From: Halieaceae bacterium
GTDB lineage: Bacteria > Pseudomonadota > Gammaproteobacteria > Pseudomonadales > Halieaceae
Assembly (NCBI GenBank): GCA_016744355.1
Contig: JADGEN010000006.1
Location: 1 to 64,000, forward strand
Length of the DNA: 64,000 nt
Direction: 5' to 3'
The notes under the pieces were generated by a model that was not told where the DNA came from, ran no database searches, and was given only the letters and a program-made list of their open reading frames with translations. Both the position numbers and the translations under genes were made by a program. Below, piece after piece: positions 1-7,691 of the stretch. Positions within the stretch are counted from its first letter, which is position 1. Every line of letters begins with the position of its first letter.

Positions 1-1084
1 CCACGATTGCTGCTCGCAAATTACCCAAAAACAAGGCAAGCAGCAGCACGACGATGGCAATCGCCTGTATCAGTGCATTGGAAATAGTATTGATCGCCGT
101 GTCTATCAGTGTCGCTCTATCGTAGAACACGTTAATGACCGTACCGGCTGGCAGCGTAGGCTCGAGCTCCGCCAGCTTGCGTTTAACGCCAGCCACGACC
201 TGGCCTGTATTGCTATTCTTAAGCGCGATTATCAGCGCCTCGGTAGTTTCCTTGCCGTCCGCGGTCACCGCCCCGTAACGTGCCAAGTGACCAACTTCCA
301 CGTCCGCCACATCACTCAGCCGCAGCACGCGTGTACCCTCTACTTTCACTACAAGCTTCGCGAGTTCCTCAAGATTATTGATGCGCCCCTCGGTACGCAC
401 CACCAAAGTGTCATTACCCTGCTCCAGCCGCCCGGCTCCCAGGTTAAGATTGTTATCGCGTATTATCTGTTTCAAATCATCAACGCTGATACCCGCCTGA
501 GCCAGTCGTGCAGATAGTGGCGACACCTGGTAGGTTCGGGCAAATCCGCCCAACACATTCACATCCGCAACGCCCTCTACTGTGCGCAGGACGGGACGTA
601 TCTCCCAATCCAGCAGATGCCGCCGCTCTGCCAGCGACAGTTGAGGGTTCTCAATTGTAAACATGAACATCTCGCTCAGAGGCGTACTCATGGGCGCCAC
701 GCCACCGCTGATACCCTCGGGTAGGTCGTCGAGCACATTAGCCAGGCGCTCATTGACCTGCGCCCTGGCCCAATAAATATCCGTACCCTCGCGAAAATCC
801 AGCGTTATATCGGTGATTGCGTACTTGGTGGTGGAGCGCAACATCTCCTGATCGGGAATACCCAACAACTCGGTCTCGATCACACGCGTAACCTGCTGCT
901 CGACTTCTTCGGCGGTCATACCCGGCGCCTTGAGAATAACCTTTACCTGGGTCGGAGAAATGTCCGGGAAGGCGTCCACGGGCAATTCCATCCAGGCTCG
1001 TACACCCATTACCATCACAGCCAGTGTGAGAATGCCAACAAACAGGCGCTGGGTAAGCGAGAAACGTATAACTGCATCTAACAC
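1..1084 (-). CDS. RND efflux permease, CzcA/CusA heavy-metal type (N-terminal part, cut by window edge)
   Basis: This is the inner-membrane pump subunit of a tripartite RND exporter, using the proton gradient to expel metal ions or other toxic solutes. Reading leftward from GTG at 1084-1082, 361 codons stay open to the window edge. The product starts with TM1, then shows the porter-domain pattern of the family (PVDAFPDISPTQV, VTRVIETELLGIPDQ, DFREGTDIYWARAQVNERL), and ends inside TM2. The wording matches the HME (CzcA/CusA/SilA) branch better than AcrB. The GTG follows the stop of the adaptor gene with no intervening base (TAAGTG), so the two are translationally coupled. The TM4 motif that would help predict the substrate lies outside the window, so the metal cannot be named. 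Confidence 0.9.
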   Translation of the reverse strand, partial: MLDAVIRFSLTQRLFVGILTLAVMVMGVRAWMELPVDAFPDISPTQVKVILKAPGMTAEEVEQQVTRVIETELLGIPDQEMLRSTTKYAITDITLDFREGTDIYWARAQVNERLANVLDDLPEGISGGVAPMSTPLSEMFMFTIENPQLSLAERRHLLDWEIRPVLRTVEGVADVNVLGGFARTYQVSPLSARLAQAGISVDDLKQIIRDNNLNLGAGRLEQGNDTLVVRTEGRINNLEELAKLVVKVEGTRVLRLSDVADVEVGHLARYGAVTADGKETTEALIIALKNSNTGQVVAGVKRKLAELEPTLPAGTVINVFYDRATLIDTAINTISNALIQAIAIVVLLLALFLGNLRAAIV

Positions 1085-2125
1085 TTATTCGCCCCCCAAT
1101 CCCAGCAGCACACCCTGCACCGCGCTGACCGACGACACCAGCACCTCGCGCTGCCGTAGATCGATATCCGCCCGCAATAAATAGTTGTCGCCATCCGCTC
1201 CCAGCAGTCGAACCTCCACTGGTACCAGAGCGTCACCCTCGCGCAGCAGCAACTGGGTCTGGCGCTCCAACTGGAACACCGCAGTCATTGGAACACTATA
1301 AATGCCGGCCCCACCCAACAGAGGGGTTGCCAAGACTTGCTGGCCCAACATCAAGTCGCAGGTAGACATGAGCGGAACAGTCCAGGCCTGTACAAAGAAG
1401 CCATCGGTCATGGCACTGACCCGCTCAATTGGAAGCTCACAATCGGTGGTGGCAAGTGCCACTACCTCACCCTGAATTCTGTTCGGCAGGCGCGCCTCCA
1501 AACGAATGGCTCCATGTGGAATGAACAGAGCGATGTTTTCACCCTCTTCCACCCCGCCATACGCCGCGCTATAGTCGATCACCCCTGCCAGAGGTGCTTT
1601 CAATGTAAGCGCATCAGGGTCATCATCGCCCTCTACCACCAGCTCGAAAAAATGCCTCATATGCTCATATTCAAGTTGCAGGGTATAATACTTCTCGCTG
1701 ATTTCCAGCCACTTGGCCGCACTGATTGCCTTGCGCTCATACAGCTCTTTGTTACTGTCAAAGCGACGCTGCGCTCCAGCCAGGAGCACTTTACTGCTCT
1801 GGTAGCTCATCTCAAAATGATGCATTGCGGGACCACGTACAACCGCAACGGGCTGCCCTTCTTGCACAGACGCTCCAGGTTCCACCAGATACTCAATCTG
1901 CTGTACCCTGCCAGGGCTGGGCACAGAAAAGGCCTCACCTTTCCTGAACGCAACGGTAGCTGCCACCGGCTCAGTGGGATATGTAGCAACGGGGAGGGCA
2001 CTCTCGAAATTAAGGTCGAAAGCCCCTAGTAGATCCAGATCCACTGTCTGTGCCACGGTTGCTAAAGGCGTTGCAAGCAAGAGCAGGGACACTGCCAGCA
2101 ATTTCACTTTCACACGCTGATTCAT
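1085..2125 (-). CDS. RND efflux periplasmic adaptor (membrane fusion protein, CzcB/CusB-like)
   Basis: This 346-residue protein links the inner-membrane pump to the outer-membrane channel. It has a Sec signal peptide (about 1-25, ending near TVAQ). A split biotinyl-lipoyl-like domain is visible as SPGRVQQIEYLVEPGASVQ near 90-110 and TLKAPLAGVIDYSAAYGGV near 195-215, separated by a helical hairpin (about 125-190). Beta-barrel and membrane-proximal domains follow. It lies second in a tolC-like/adaptor/pump operon: its ATG overlaps the upstream stop by 4 bases (ATGA), and the pump start follows directly. No His-rich metal-binding N-terminal extension of the CusB/CzcB kind is visible, so metal specificity is not supported by this subunit. 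Confidence 0.85.
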   Translation of the reverse strand: MNQRVKVKLLAVSLLLLATPLATVAQTVDLDLLGAFDLNFESALPVATYPTEPVAATVAFRKGEAFSVPSPGRVQQIEYLVEPGASVQEGQPVAVVRGPAMHHFEMSYQSSKVLLAGAQRRFDSNKELYERKAISAAKWLEISEKYYTLQLEYEHMRHFFELVVEGDDDPDALTLKAPLAGVIDYSAAYGGVEEGENIALFIPHGAIRLEARLPNRIQGEVVALATTDCELPIERVSAMTDGFFVQAWTVPLMSTCDLMLGQQVLATPLLGGAGIYSVPMTAVFQLERQTQLLLREGDALVPVEVRLLGADGDNYLLRADIDLRQREVLVSSVSAVQGVLLGLGGE

Positions 2126-3333
2126 ATACTGATTCCGGCTGCCTGACGCAGCATTGCGTTATTCTGTTGAATAAGGGTTTGGTTGATAGCTACAGCGGCC
2201 CGGGTGTCGATCGCATCCATCATTCTGCGCAATACAATCTCCTGTGCAATTTCATTGCTGGCCTGTAACTGTTCTAACTGCTTGGAAATTCGCGAGGCAA
2301 GTTGCCCCGACTGCTCCAACAAGCGCTGCTTGTTGCTCAGTGTTTCATGTACGTTACGCAGCCGCTCCCAATTAGCACGCGATTCATTTAATATCTGATC
2401 TCTGGCCAGCAAATAAGCTCGTTGGTCGGAGCGCCACGCTGCGTTATCTGATTGGCGCGCAACATCCAGTCCGGACAGGGGAATTTCAATTCCGACACCA
2501 TACTGCTGTTCATCGTAATTGCCGGTTTGCAGGTTCTTTGCCGTCAGAGACAGGTTCCAGTCATCCGCCTGCGCACTGTTGGCCCGCAGCATTTGCCTGC
2601 GTTGCCGATGCTCTAGTTCCAGCATACGCAGCTGGGGTAGCAGGGCTGGCTGCAAGGCGGTTTCTACCGATCCAGTTTCACGTAGTTCGATCGGTAGCGT
2701 GGCCAAACCTGTGAGCTGTTTATAGCGCTGCAACCATTGACGGGTATCATGTAGGTAATCCTCCTGAGCTATATGCACGTCAAGCAGTTCAGTTTGCAAC
2801 AGTAAAAGTGGGTACTCAGACGCCGCTGACGCCGCAAACAAATCCTTCTGTCGCTGCTCCATTTCCAGTAACAACACCCGCTTGTCTGACGCATAGCGAC
2901 GCTTTGTATCTGCGAGCCGATAAGACCACACCGCTTCGCGTATCAATCCGGAATAATACAATCGACGCTGCGCCAGACCTACTTCGTCCTGCTCAGCCGA
3001 CAGTGTTTTCAGCTGGTCGTCAGCACTGCGACGGCGACCCGATTTGACGGGCATATTAAAACTAACTTCCGATTCATCCGTACCAAAGCGCTCACTGTTG
3101 CCCAGGTAGCTGAGACTTAAGCTGGGCAGGCCTGCCAGCCAGGAAGAAGCCTTGTAAGGCGGAGACGCTTCATGGGAGGCCGAACTCTGAGCTCGCTGCA
3201 TGGCAGCATCCAGGGCATCGACCATCGAGAGCTGGCTAATAGACTGCGCAGCCAATTGTGATGAGGCCAGTAGGCTGACCAGGCACAGAATGAAAGAGCT
3301 CAAGCCGGAGCTGGAATAAATTCTCATAAACAA
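2122..3333 (-). CDS. TolC-family outer-membrane efflux channel (CzcC-like)
   Basis: First gene of the efflux operon, 403 residues. It has a signal peptide (about 1-29, ending SQLAAQ) and long Gln/Leu/Ala/Arg-rich helices typical of TolC-family periplasmic barrels, for example RLRNVHETLSNKQRLLEQSG near 330-350. TolC-family proteins form the trimeric outer-membrane exit duct. At about 400 residues it matches CzcC/CusC-type channels. The mature N-terminus has no lipobox Cys. Upstream is the divergent promoter region shared with a LuxR-type regulator at 3461. The end overlaps the adaptor start by 4 bases. Confidence 0.8.
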   Translation of the reverse strand: MFMRIYSSSGLSSFILCLVSLLASSQLAAQSISQLSMVDALDAAMQRAQSSASHEASPPYKASSWLAGLPSLSLSYLGNSERFGTDESEVSFNMPVKSGRRRSADDQLKTLSAEQDEVGLAQRRLYYSGLIREAVWSYRLADTKRRYASDKRVLLLEMEQRQKDLFAASAASEYPLLLLQTELLDVHIAQEDYLHDTRQWLQRYKQLTGLATLPIELRETGSVETALQPALLPQLRMLELEHRQRRQMLRANSAQADDWNLSLTAKNLQTGNYDEQQYGVGIEIPLSGLDVARQSDNAAWRSDQRAYLLARDQILNESRANWERLRNVHETLSNKQRLLEQSGQLASRISKQLEQLQASNEIAQEIVLRRMMDAIDTRAAVAINQTLIQQNNAMLRQAAGISI

Positions 3334-3385
3334 CCGCAGGTGTATATTACAGGTTGCTCAGTATAACGTGAGGAACGTCAATTGC

Positions 3386-3429
3386 ATCGGACAAGTGTTC
3401 TTTCTGGCCCTATGGTACACTTGCCCGAT
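3386..3429. promoter_or_regulatory. Imperfect inverted repeat in the efflux/regulator divergent promoter region
   Basis: Arms ATCGGACAAGTGT (3386-3398) and ACACTTGCCCGAT (3417-3429) are reverse complements at 12 of 13 positions, separated by 18 bases. The element lies between the divergent efflux operon (start 3333) and the HTH regulator (start 3461). Position and symmetry suit an operator for a dimeric regulator, with the adjacent LuxR-type protein the obvious candidate (inference). An RNA hairpin in the leader of the regulator gene is the alternative. Confidence 0.45.
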
Positions 3430-3460
3430 ACGACTTAACTTATTGTTTTAATGGAATAAA

Positions 3461-3961
3461 ATGAAAGAGCCAATCATTACCCTGGTCCTCTGTTTAATCA
3501 TGCTGCTGAACATGGTCGATGTCATTACTGACATCAGCCTGGGTGTTCCCACATGGCATATCGTCGAGGAAAGCATGATTGTGCTAGCGGCCGGGCTCGC
3601 AGCAGGCTATCTGGTTATTGAAATGCGCAGCCGCTCTCGCCAGCTCGATCAGCTAACCCGGACTCTGTCCAAAGCCGACCAACAGATCGCCAATATCACG
3701 CAGGAAATGCGCAGCGCCCGCAAACAATACAGCGAAGTTATCCATCAGCAGTTTGATGCCTGGAAGTTAACGCTTAGTGAGCAGCAGGTGGCGATGCTGT
3801 TGCTGAAAGGCTTGAGCTTCAAAGAAATTGCAGCCGTGCGGGACACCCGCGAAAAAACCGTACGCCAACAAGCTTCAAACATTTATGGCAAATCTGGCGT
3901 AGATGGCCGTCACGCCTTTGCCGGTTGGTTTTTGGAAGACTTTCTGGTTGCGACTACATAA
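3461..3961 (+). CDS. Membrane-anchored LuxR-type helix-turn-helix protein
   Basis: 166 residues with an unusual order: two hydrophobic segments (about 5-21 and 37-53), a charged coiled coil (about 56-95), then a C-terminal GerE/LuxR HTH (about 103-155). The HTH begins LTLSEQQVAMLLLKGLSFKE and contains TREKTVRQQASNIYGKSGV, close to the family pattern LTxRExEVLxLLAxGxSNKEIA...VSxxTVKxHxxxIxxKLGV. There is no receiver or autoinducer domain. It could be a one-component regulator sensing the envelope, and its divergent position suggests it controls the efflux operon (inference). HTH proteins of this layout exist in marine Proteobacteria, but I know of no characterised role. Confidence 0.75.
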   Translation: MKEPIITLVLCLIMLLNMVDVITDISLGVPTWHIVEESMIVLAAGLAAGYLVIEMRSRSRQLDQLTRTLSKADQQIANITQEMRSARKQYSEVIHQQFDAWKLTLSEQQVAMLLLKGLSFKEIAAVRDTREKTVRQQASNIYGKSGVDGRHAFAGWFLEDFLVATT

Positions 3962-3981
3962 ACGGTCACACCACTGCGCAC

Positions 3982-5133
3982 TCACCGATAGGGCGCTATC
4001 ATTTGCGGATGAAAAAACTGCAGAATACTTTCCCGTTGAGCCATTGCATCTCGATAGCCGAGATCAATCAACTCCTTGCAAAATCCTTTTTCAAATAGCA
4101 AATAACTCGCCAGACTGGCGCCACCACCCCCCTCAGTCGCACCAATAGTACGCATCGCAATTCGCAGCGCCCAGGGCAAATTTTTAATATGCTTTACGGC
4201 TAGCTCATCAAATTCCACGCTGGGGTATATCACCAACAAATCGATATTCCGCAAGCCCCCTGGAGGTCTATGCGGGCTTTCATTGTCGGCAAACGCTACG
4301 AGGTTGTTCACTTTAGCCAGTGTTTCAATATCATGTTCCAGACTGTCGATAAAAGCACTATTAAAAATATGGCCTACCATCTGTGCCATGGAAGGGGAAT
4401 GCGTAACCTGCTCTCGATGAGGCACATGCTGAGCATTGCCACTTACCCCAATCACCAATACCCTATCTGCACCCATGCGAATGACAGGGCTAATCGGTGC
4501 AAGCTGGCGTAAAGCACCGTCACCAAAATACTCTCGACTGATTTTTTCGGCCGGTAGAACGGTAGGAATAGCAGAAGAACCCAGTATATGACTGACATTA
4601 AGCATCGCAGGCACACCAATACTGCGGCCATGACGCCACTTATCCATTCCCGCACGCCCCTGGAAAAAAGTAACATTCTCCCCAGAGGTATAGCCTGTTG
4701 CTGTTACTCCCACTGCGTCCAGATATCCCTTATCTATGCGCTTCTGAATATTTTTAAACGCAATAGTTTGGTCCAGCAGGTTCCGCAGTGGGTCATTGTT
4801 TAGCAATGACAGGGGACGACGACGACCCACCCCGCGATTAAACAGCGAGGCGAAAAGTCGGCCAGGGCCTTTGAGCAGGTCCCACGCCCCGGCCCGGTAT
4901 ACATCGTCAACGGAGATGGAACTCCAGATTTTCTCTACTTTTTTTACCGCCAGACGAAAGTTGTTTGCCGATGCAGCCAGCGCTACCGCATTCACTGCAC
5001 CGGCAGATGTTCCACTGATAATAGAGAAAGGATTATGCGCACTTTTTTCATGCAGATCGGAAATGGCCTTGAGCACACCAACCTGGTACGCCCCTCTGGC
5101 ACCGCCCCCTGAAAGAACCAATGCAGGTTTCAC
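3982..5133 (-). CDS. Patatin-like phospholipase (RssA/YlbK-like)
   Basis: A 383-residue serine lipid acyl hydrolase of the patatin family. The oxyanion loop [14 protein letters not shown] is at 8-21, the nucleophile elbow GTSAG at 41-45 (Ser43), and the dyad aspartate is in DGA at 205-207 (Asp205). Patatins cleave acyl chains from phospholipids or lysophospholipids. No signal peptide is visible, so it is probably cytosolic or membrane-associated. The start is GTG (5133-5131), directly abutting the stop of the TauD-like gene (TAAGTG), so the two are probably translationally coupled. The hydrophilic C-terminal region (about 300-383) is characteristic of longer bacterial patatins. The substrate cannot be read from sequence. 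Confidence 0.9.
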   Translation of the reverse strand: MKPALVLSGGGARGAYQVGVLKAISDLHEKSAHNPFSIISGTSAGAVNAVALAASANNFRLAVKKVEKIWSSISVDDVYRAGAWDLLKGPGRLFASLFNRGVGRRRPLSLLNNDPLRNLLDQTIAFKNIQKRIDKGYLDAVGVTATGYTSGENVTFFQGRAGMDKWRHGRSIGVPAMLNVSHILGSSAIPTVLPAEKISREYFGDGALRQLAPISPVIRMGADRVLVIGVSGNAQHVPHREQVTHSPSMAQMVGHIFNSAFIDSLEHDIETLAKVNNLVAFADNESPHRPPGGLRNIDLLVIYPSVEFDELAVKHIKNLPWALRIAMRTIGATEGGGGASLASYLLFEKGFCKELIDLGYRDAMAQRESILQFFHPQMIAPYR

Positions 5134-5979
5134 TTAGCCCGTTGCACCTATGGTGGTTCGATGCAATAAGCGGTCATACCCCTCATACCCACCAGTAGCG
5201 CGGTGTAACACCGAGCGGTTATCCCACATCACCAGCATATTGGCTTGCCAGGCATGCTCGTAAACGAATTCCTCGCGGGTTTGCCACTCATGCAGCTGCA
5301 AAAGTAAATCAAAGGCATCTTTATCATCCATGCCTTCGATACCGACAATATAGCCAACACAGCCGAAAATGCCTTCCTCCCCGGTCTCAGGGTGTTTTGC
5401 TATCAAGGGGTGCAGCTGGGTCTCCAATGCCTCGGTAGAAGGTTTGATCTCCATACTGCGATCGGTCGCCTGGTCTTCCTGACCGTACATACCCTCAGGT
5501 GAATAGGCGGCCCGGGCAGAGTGGACGGCATTCCTGCCCTCAAGTTTTGCCCTCAATTCGCCGGGCATATTGTGCAAAGCCTTATGCTGGTCGGCATACA
5601 TGGTGTTGCCACCCATTGGTGGGATGGTGATTCCAAACAGACAGGTTGCCGATGGCGGCGCCTTCTGGAAACTCCAGTCAGTGTGCCAATTCTCTGCAAA
5701 TAGAGGTGCTTGCTCATCTGAGCGGCGCTCTACTGCGATAATGTGCTTTCGCCCTTCAATAGGCGCAATAAAAGGGTCATCTCCAAAGGGCCCGAAATAG
5801 GATGAGTACCGCTCCAGATCGTCATCTGTCATCGCCTGATCGGGAAAAGACAATACGTGATGTTCCAGCCAGGCAGCCCTGATTGAAGCAACGGTTGCCT
5901 CGTCGATGGGGCCAGTTAGATCAACGTTTGTAACTTCTGCCCCACAGGCCTGCCCGGAGGGTGTAACGACTATGCTCAT
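5134..5979 (-). CDS. TauD/TfdA-family Fe(II)/2-oxoglutarate dioxygenase
   Basis: 281 residues, the usual length for TauD. The 2-His-1-carboxylate facial triad is complete: His99 and Asp101 in NWHTDWSF, and His259 in SVLHRATGG. Arg274 in LLHRTTIG occupies the 2-oxoglutarate carboxylate-binding position, 15 residues after His259 as in E. coli TauD. Members hydroxylate sulfonates, phenoxyacids, carnitine precursors and other small acids with loss of CO2 from 2-oxoglutarate. No sulfonate transporter is nearby, so taurine is not supported as substrate. It is followed without a gap by the patatin gene. Confidence 0.9.
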   Translation of the reverse strand: MSIVVTPSGQACGAEVTNVDLTGPIDEATVASIRAAWLEHHVLSFPDQAMTDDDLERYSSYFGPFGDDPFIAPIEGRKHIIAVERRSDEQAPLFAENWHTDWSFQKAPPSATCLFGITIPPMGGNTMYADQHKALHNMPGELRAKLEGRNAVHSARAAYSPEGMYGQEDQATDRSMEIKPSTEALETQLHPLIAKHPETGEEGIFGCVGYIVGIEGMDDKDAFDLLLQLHEWQTREEFVYEHAWQANMLVMWDNRSVLHRATGGYEGYDRLLHRTTIGATG

Positions 5980-6015
5980 TGTTATGCCTTTTCTATTGTC
6001 TAATAGTTCACGATG

Positions 6016-6771
6016 TCACCAGGGCATTGGTTTACCATCGAAATTAAAAAACTTGCCATCGTCAGTCTCGTCCAGCCCGGTAATCACTGTATACAAACCA
6101 GCGGCACTCTCGGCTGCGGTGATATTTCCCGCACCGTTATTCATATCGGTTTTAACGTATCCGGGATGCAACACGACAAAGATGGTTGCGTTGCCGCTCA
6201 TATCAACTGCCAGAGTTTTAGTGAAACTGTTAAGGGCAGCTTTGCTGGCTCGGTAGCCCATACAGCAGCCGAAGGTGTTGAGCTCCATACTGCCCATCAT
6301 GCTGCTGATGTTTGCCACTGTCTTGCGCTTCCCGGCCATAATATTGGGTAACAGGGCCTGGGTTACTCGCAAGGGACCCAGGGCGTTGACCTGGTATTCA
6401 GTGAGCAGCTTCTCAATATCAACATCCGCAAACTCTGCCGCCTCCCTGCTCACCATGCCCGCATTATTAATCAGGATATCAATTGGCTTGCCGCCGAGTT
6501 GCTGAGCAAGAGCAGATACACTTTCGGGATCGGTGACATCCAACGGCACTACGCTAACTGCCACGCGATGCAAAGCGGTGGCCGCTTCGGGCCGACGCGC
6601 CGTACCAATCACTGAGTAACCCGCTTCGCTGAATGTACTGGCCATAGCCAGCCCAATGCCACGATTGGCTCCGGTGATTAACACCGTACCGGCACTGTCA
6701 GTGCTCTGGGCCGTAGTAGTGGCGACCAGCAGCAGTAGTGCGGTCAAAAAATTGCTTATCAGCCTTTGCAT
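6016..6771 (-). CDS. Short-chain dehydrogenase/reductase with an N-terminal signal peptide
   Basis: 251 residues. The Rossmann motif TGANRGIG (33-40), NNAG (102-105), catalytic Ser (156/157) and YRASK (Tyr173, Lys177) identify a classical NAD(P)-dependent SDR. Residues 1-23 form a typical Sec signal (basic start, leucine core LTALLLLVATTTAQ), unusual because the nicotinamide cofactor is cytosolic. It may be a membrane anchor or an export signal. It precedes the dioxygenase/patatin pair on the same strand (36 bases), so a three-gene operon is likely. The Shine-Dalgarno sequence is weak, and no alternative start removes the hydrophobic segment while keeping the first beta strand complete. Substrate unknown. 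Confidence 0.85.
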   Translation of the reverse strand: MQRLISNFLTALLLLVATTTAQSTDSAGTVLITGANRGIGLAMASTFSEAGYSVIGTARRPEAATALHRVAVSVVPLDVTDPESVSALAQQLGGKPIDILINNAGMVSREAAEFADVDIEKLLTEYQVNALGPLRVTQALLPNIMAGKRKTVANISSMMGSMELNTFGCCMGYRASKAALNSFTKTLAVDMSGNATIFVVLHPGYVKTDMNNGAGNITAAESAAGLYTVITGLDETDDGKFFNFDGKPMPW

Positions 6772-6993
6772 ATTTGAGTACCTGGTAGTGCGGAGAGCTT
6801 GCTACCTCATCCGAGCTGGGCAGAGAATAATTGAGTGTAGACGATTACGCGCTGATGACCAATGGGTGGACCACCCGGTCTGGAGGTGACAATACTCTCC
6901 ATTTGCCGGCTACTGCTCATAGCCTTACAATAATCTAATCGGTATCGAGATGGTACGATAATCCCGCAGCCCGCTTTTACGGAAGGAACCAAC

Positions 6994-7212
6994 ATGGATA
7001 TTTTAGAAATTTCTGACAAGAAAAAAATGAGCCGGGAAGAAGCCGCTGACCTACTGCGCACAATCGCAGACTCTCTCGCCCGACAGAACGCCCTGAACTT
7101 AACCCGTGATGGCAAAAAGCTACACATTAAGGTGCCCAATGAGGTCACGATTGAAGTAGAAGTAGAGATTGAAAGCGACGAGTCCAGCCTGGAAATTGAA
7201 ATCAACTGGTAA
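6994..7212 (+). CDS. Amphi-Trp domain protein
   Basis: A 72-residue acidic protein with a basic helix (KKKMSREEAADLLRTIADSL, 9-28) followed by beta strands rich in alternating Glu/Val/Ile and ending EIEINW. This matches the small amphi-Trp family, whose function is unknown. A strong ribosome-binding site (GGAAGGAACC) precedes the ATG. It is 11 bases upstream of the YvlD-like membrane protein gene with AAGGAG between them, so they are co-transcribed. Confidence 0.75.
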   Translation: MDILEISDKKKMSREEAADLLRTIADSLARQNALNLTRDGKKLHIKVPNEVTIEVEVEIESDESSLEIEINW

Positions 7213-7223
7213 GGAGTTCAACT

Positions 7224-7598
7224 ATGCCCGGTTTTTGGGTACGTTTTTTCATAACTGCATGCGGCTTATTGATTGCGGCCAAAATGTTGGAAGGCGTTCA
7301 TCTGGGGGGTGCTGTATCGCTGTTATTTGCAGCTCTGGTGCTGTGTGCGGTGAATGCCATTGTCAGGCCGATTATGCTGTTGCTTACCCTGCCCATCACT
7401 GTGATAACGCTGGGGTTTTTCCTGTTGGTGCTCAATGGGGCTATGCTGGGGCTGGCCGCCCTGCTGGTACCCGGCTTCATTATCGATGGTTTTTGGACTG
7501 CCGTGTTTGGGGCCATCATTATTAGCTTAACGGGAATGGTAGCCAACTGGTTTATCGGCCCCAAGGGACGCGTTGAAATTATCGTAGTACGCCACTGA
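7224..7598 (+). CDS. YvlD-like (phage holin 4_2 family) integral membrane protein
   Basis: 124 residues with four hydrophobic segments (about 6-22, 28-45, 50-78, 86-108) and the conserved VNAIVRPIMLLLTLPITVITLGFFLLVLNG core (positions about 44-73) of the YvlD family, named phage_holin_4_2 in Pfam although most members are chromosomal and not phage lysis proteins. It probably lies in the cytoplasmic membrane; members are linked to envelope stress in Bacillus, but the function here is unknown. AAGGAG lies upstream of the ATG. No phage genes surround it. Confidence 0.8.
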   Translation: MPGFWVRFFITACGLLIAAKMLEGVHLGGAVSLLFAALVLCAVNAIVRPIMLLLTLPITVITLGFFLLVLNGAMLGLAALLVPGFIIDGFWTAVFGAIIISLTGMVANWFIGPKGRVEIIVVRH

Positions 7599-7691
7599 CA
7601 GTCCAAACCGCACTCAGTCGCGAGGCTTCATAGTCATCAGCTGGTAGCGTAACATGGCCCCGCTCGTCCGCGTCTTCGTAAGGAATTTTAC

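Noticed and set aside
1337-2029. A 230-residue rightward ORF inside the adaptor gene
   Set aside because: It is antisense to the adaptor gene, has no start site and unrelated composition.
6864-6876. Palindrome GGGTGG-A-CCACCC between the SDR and amphi-Trp genes
   Set aside because: Short arms with a one-base loop and no second copy; not enough to call an operator.
7224-7598. Phage holin suggesting a prophage
   Set aside because: The family name is misleading; no integrase, capsid, tail or attachment sites are nearby and the gene sits in a housekeeping-type operon.
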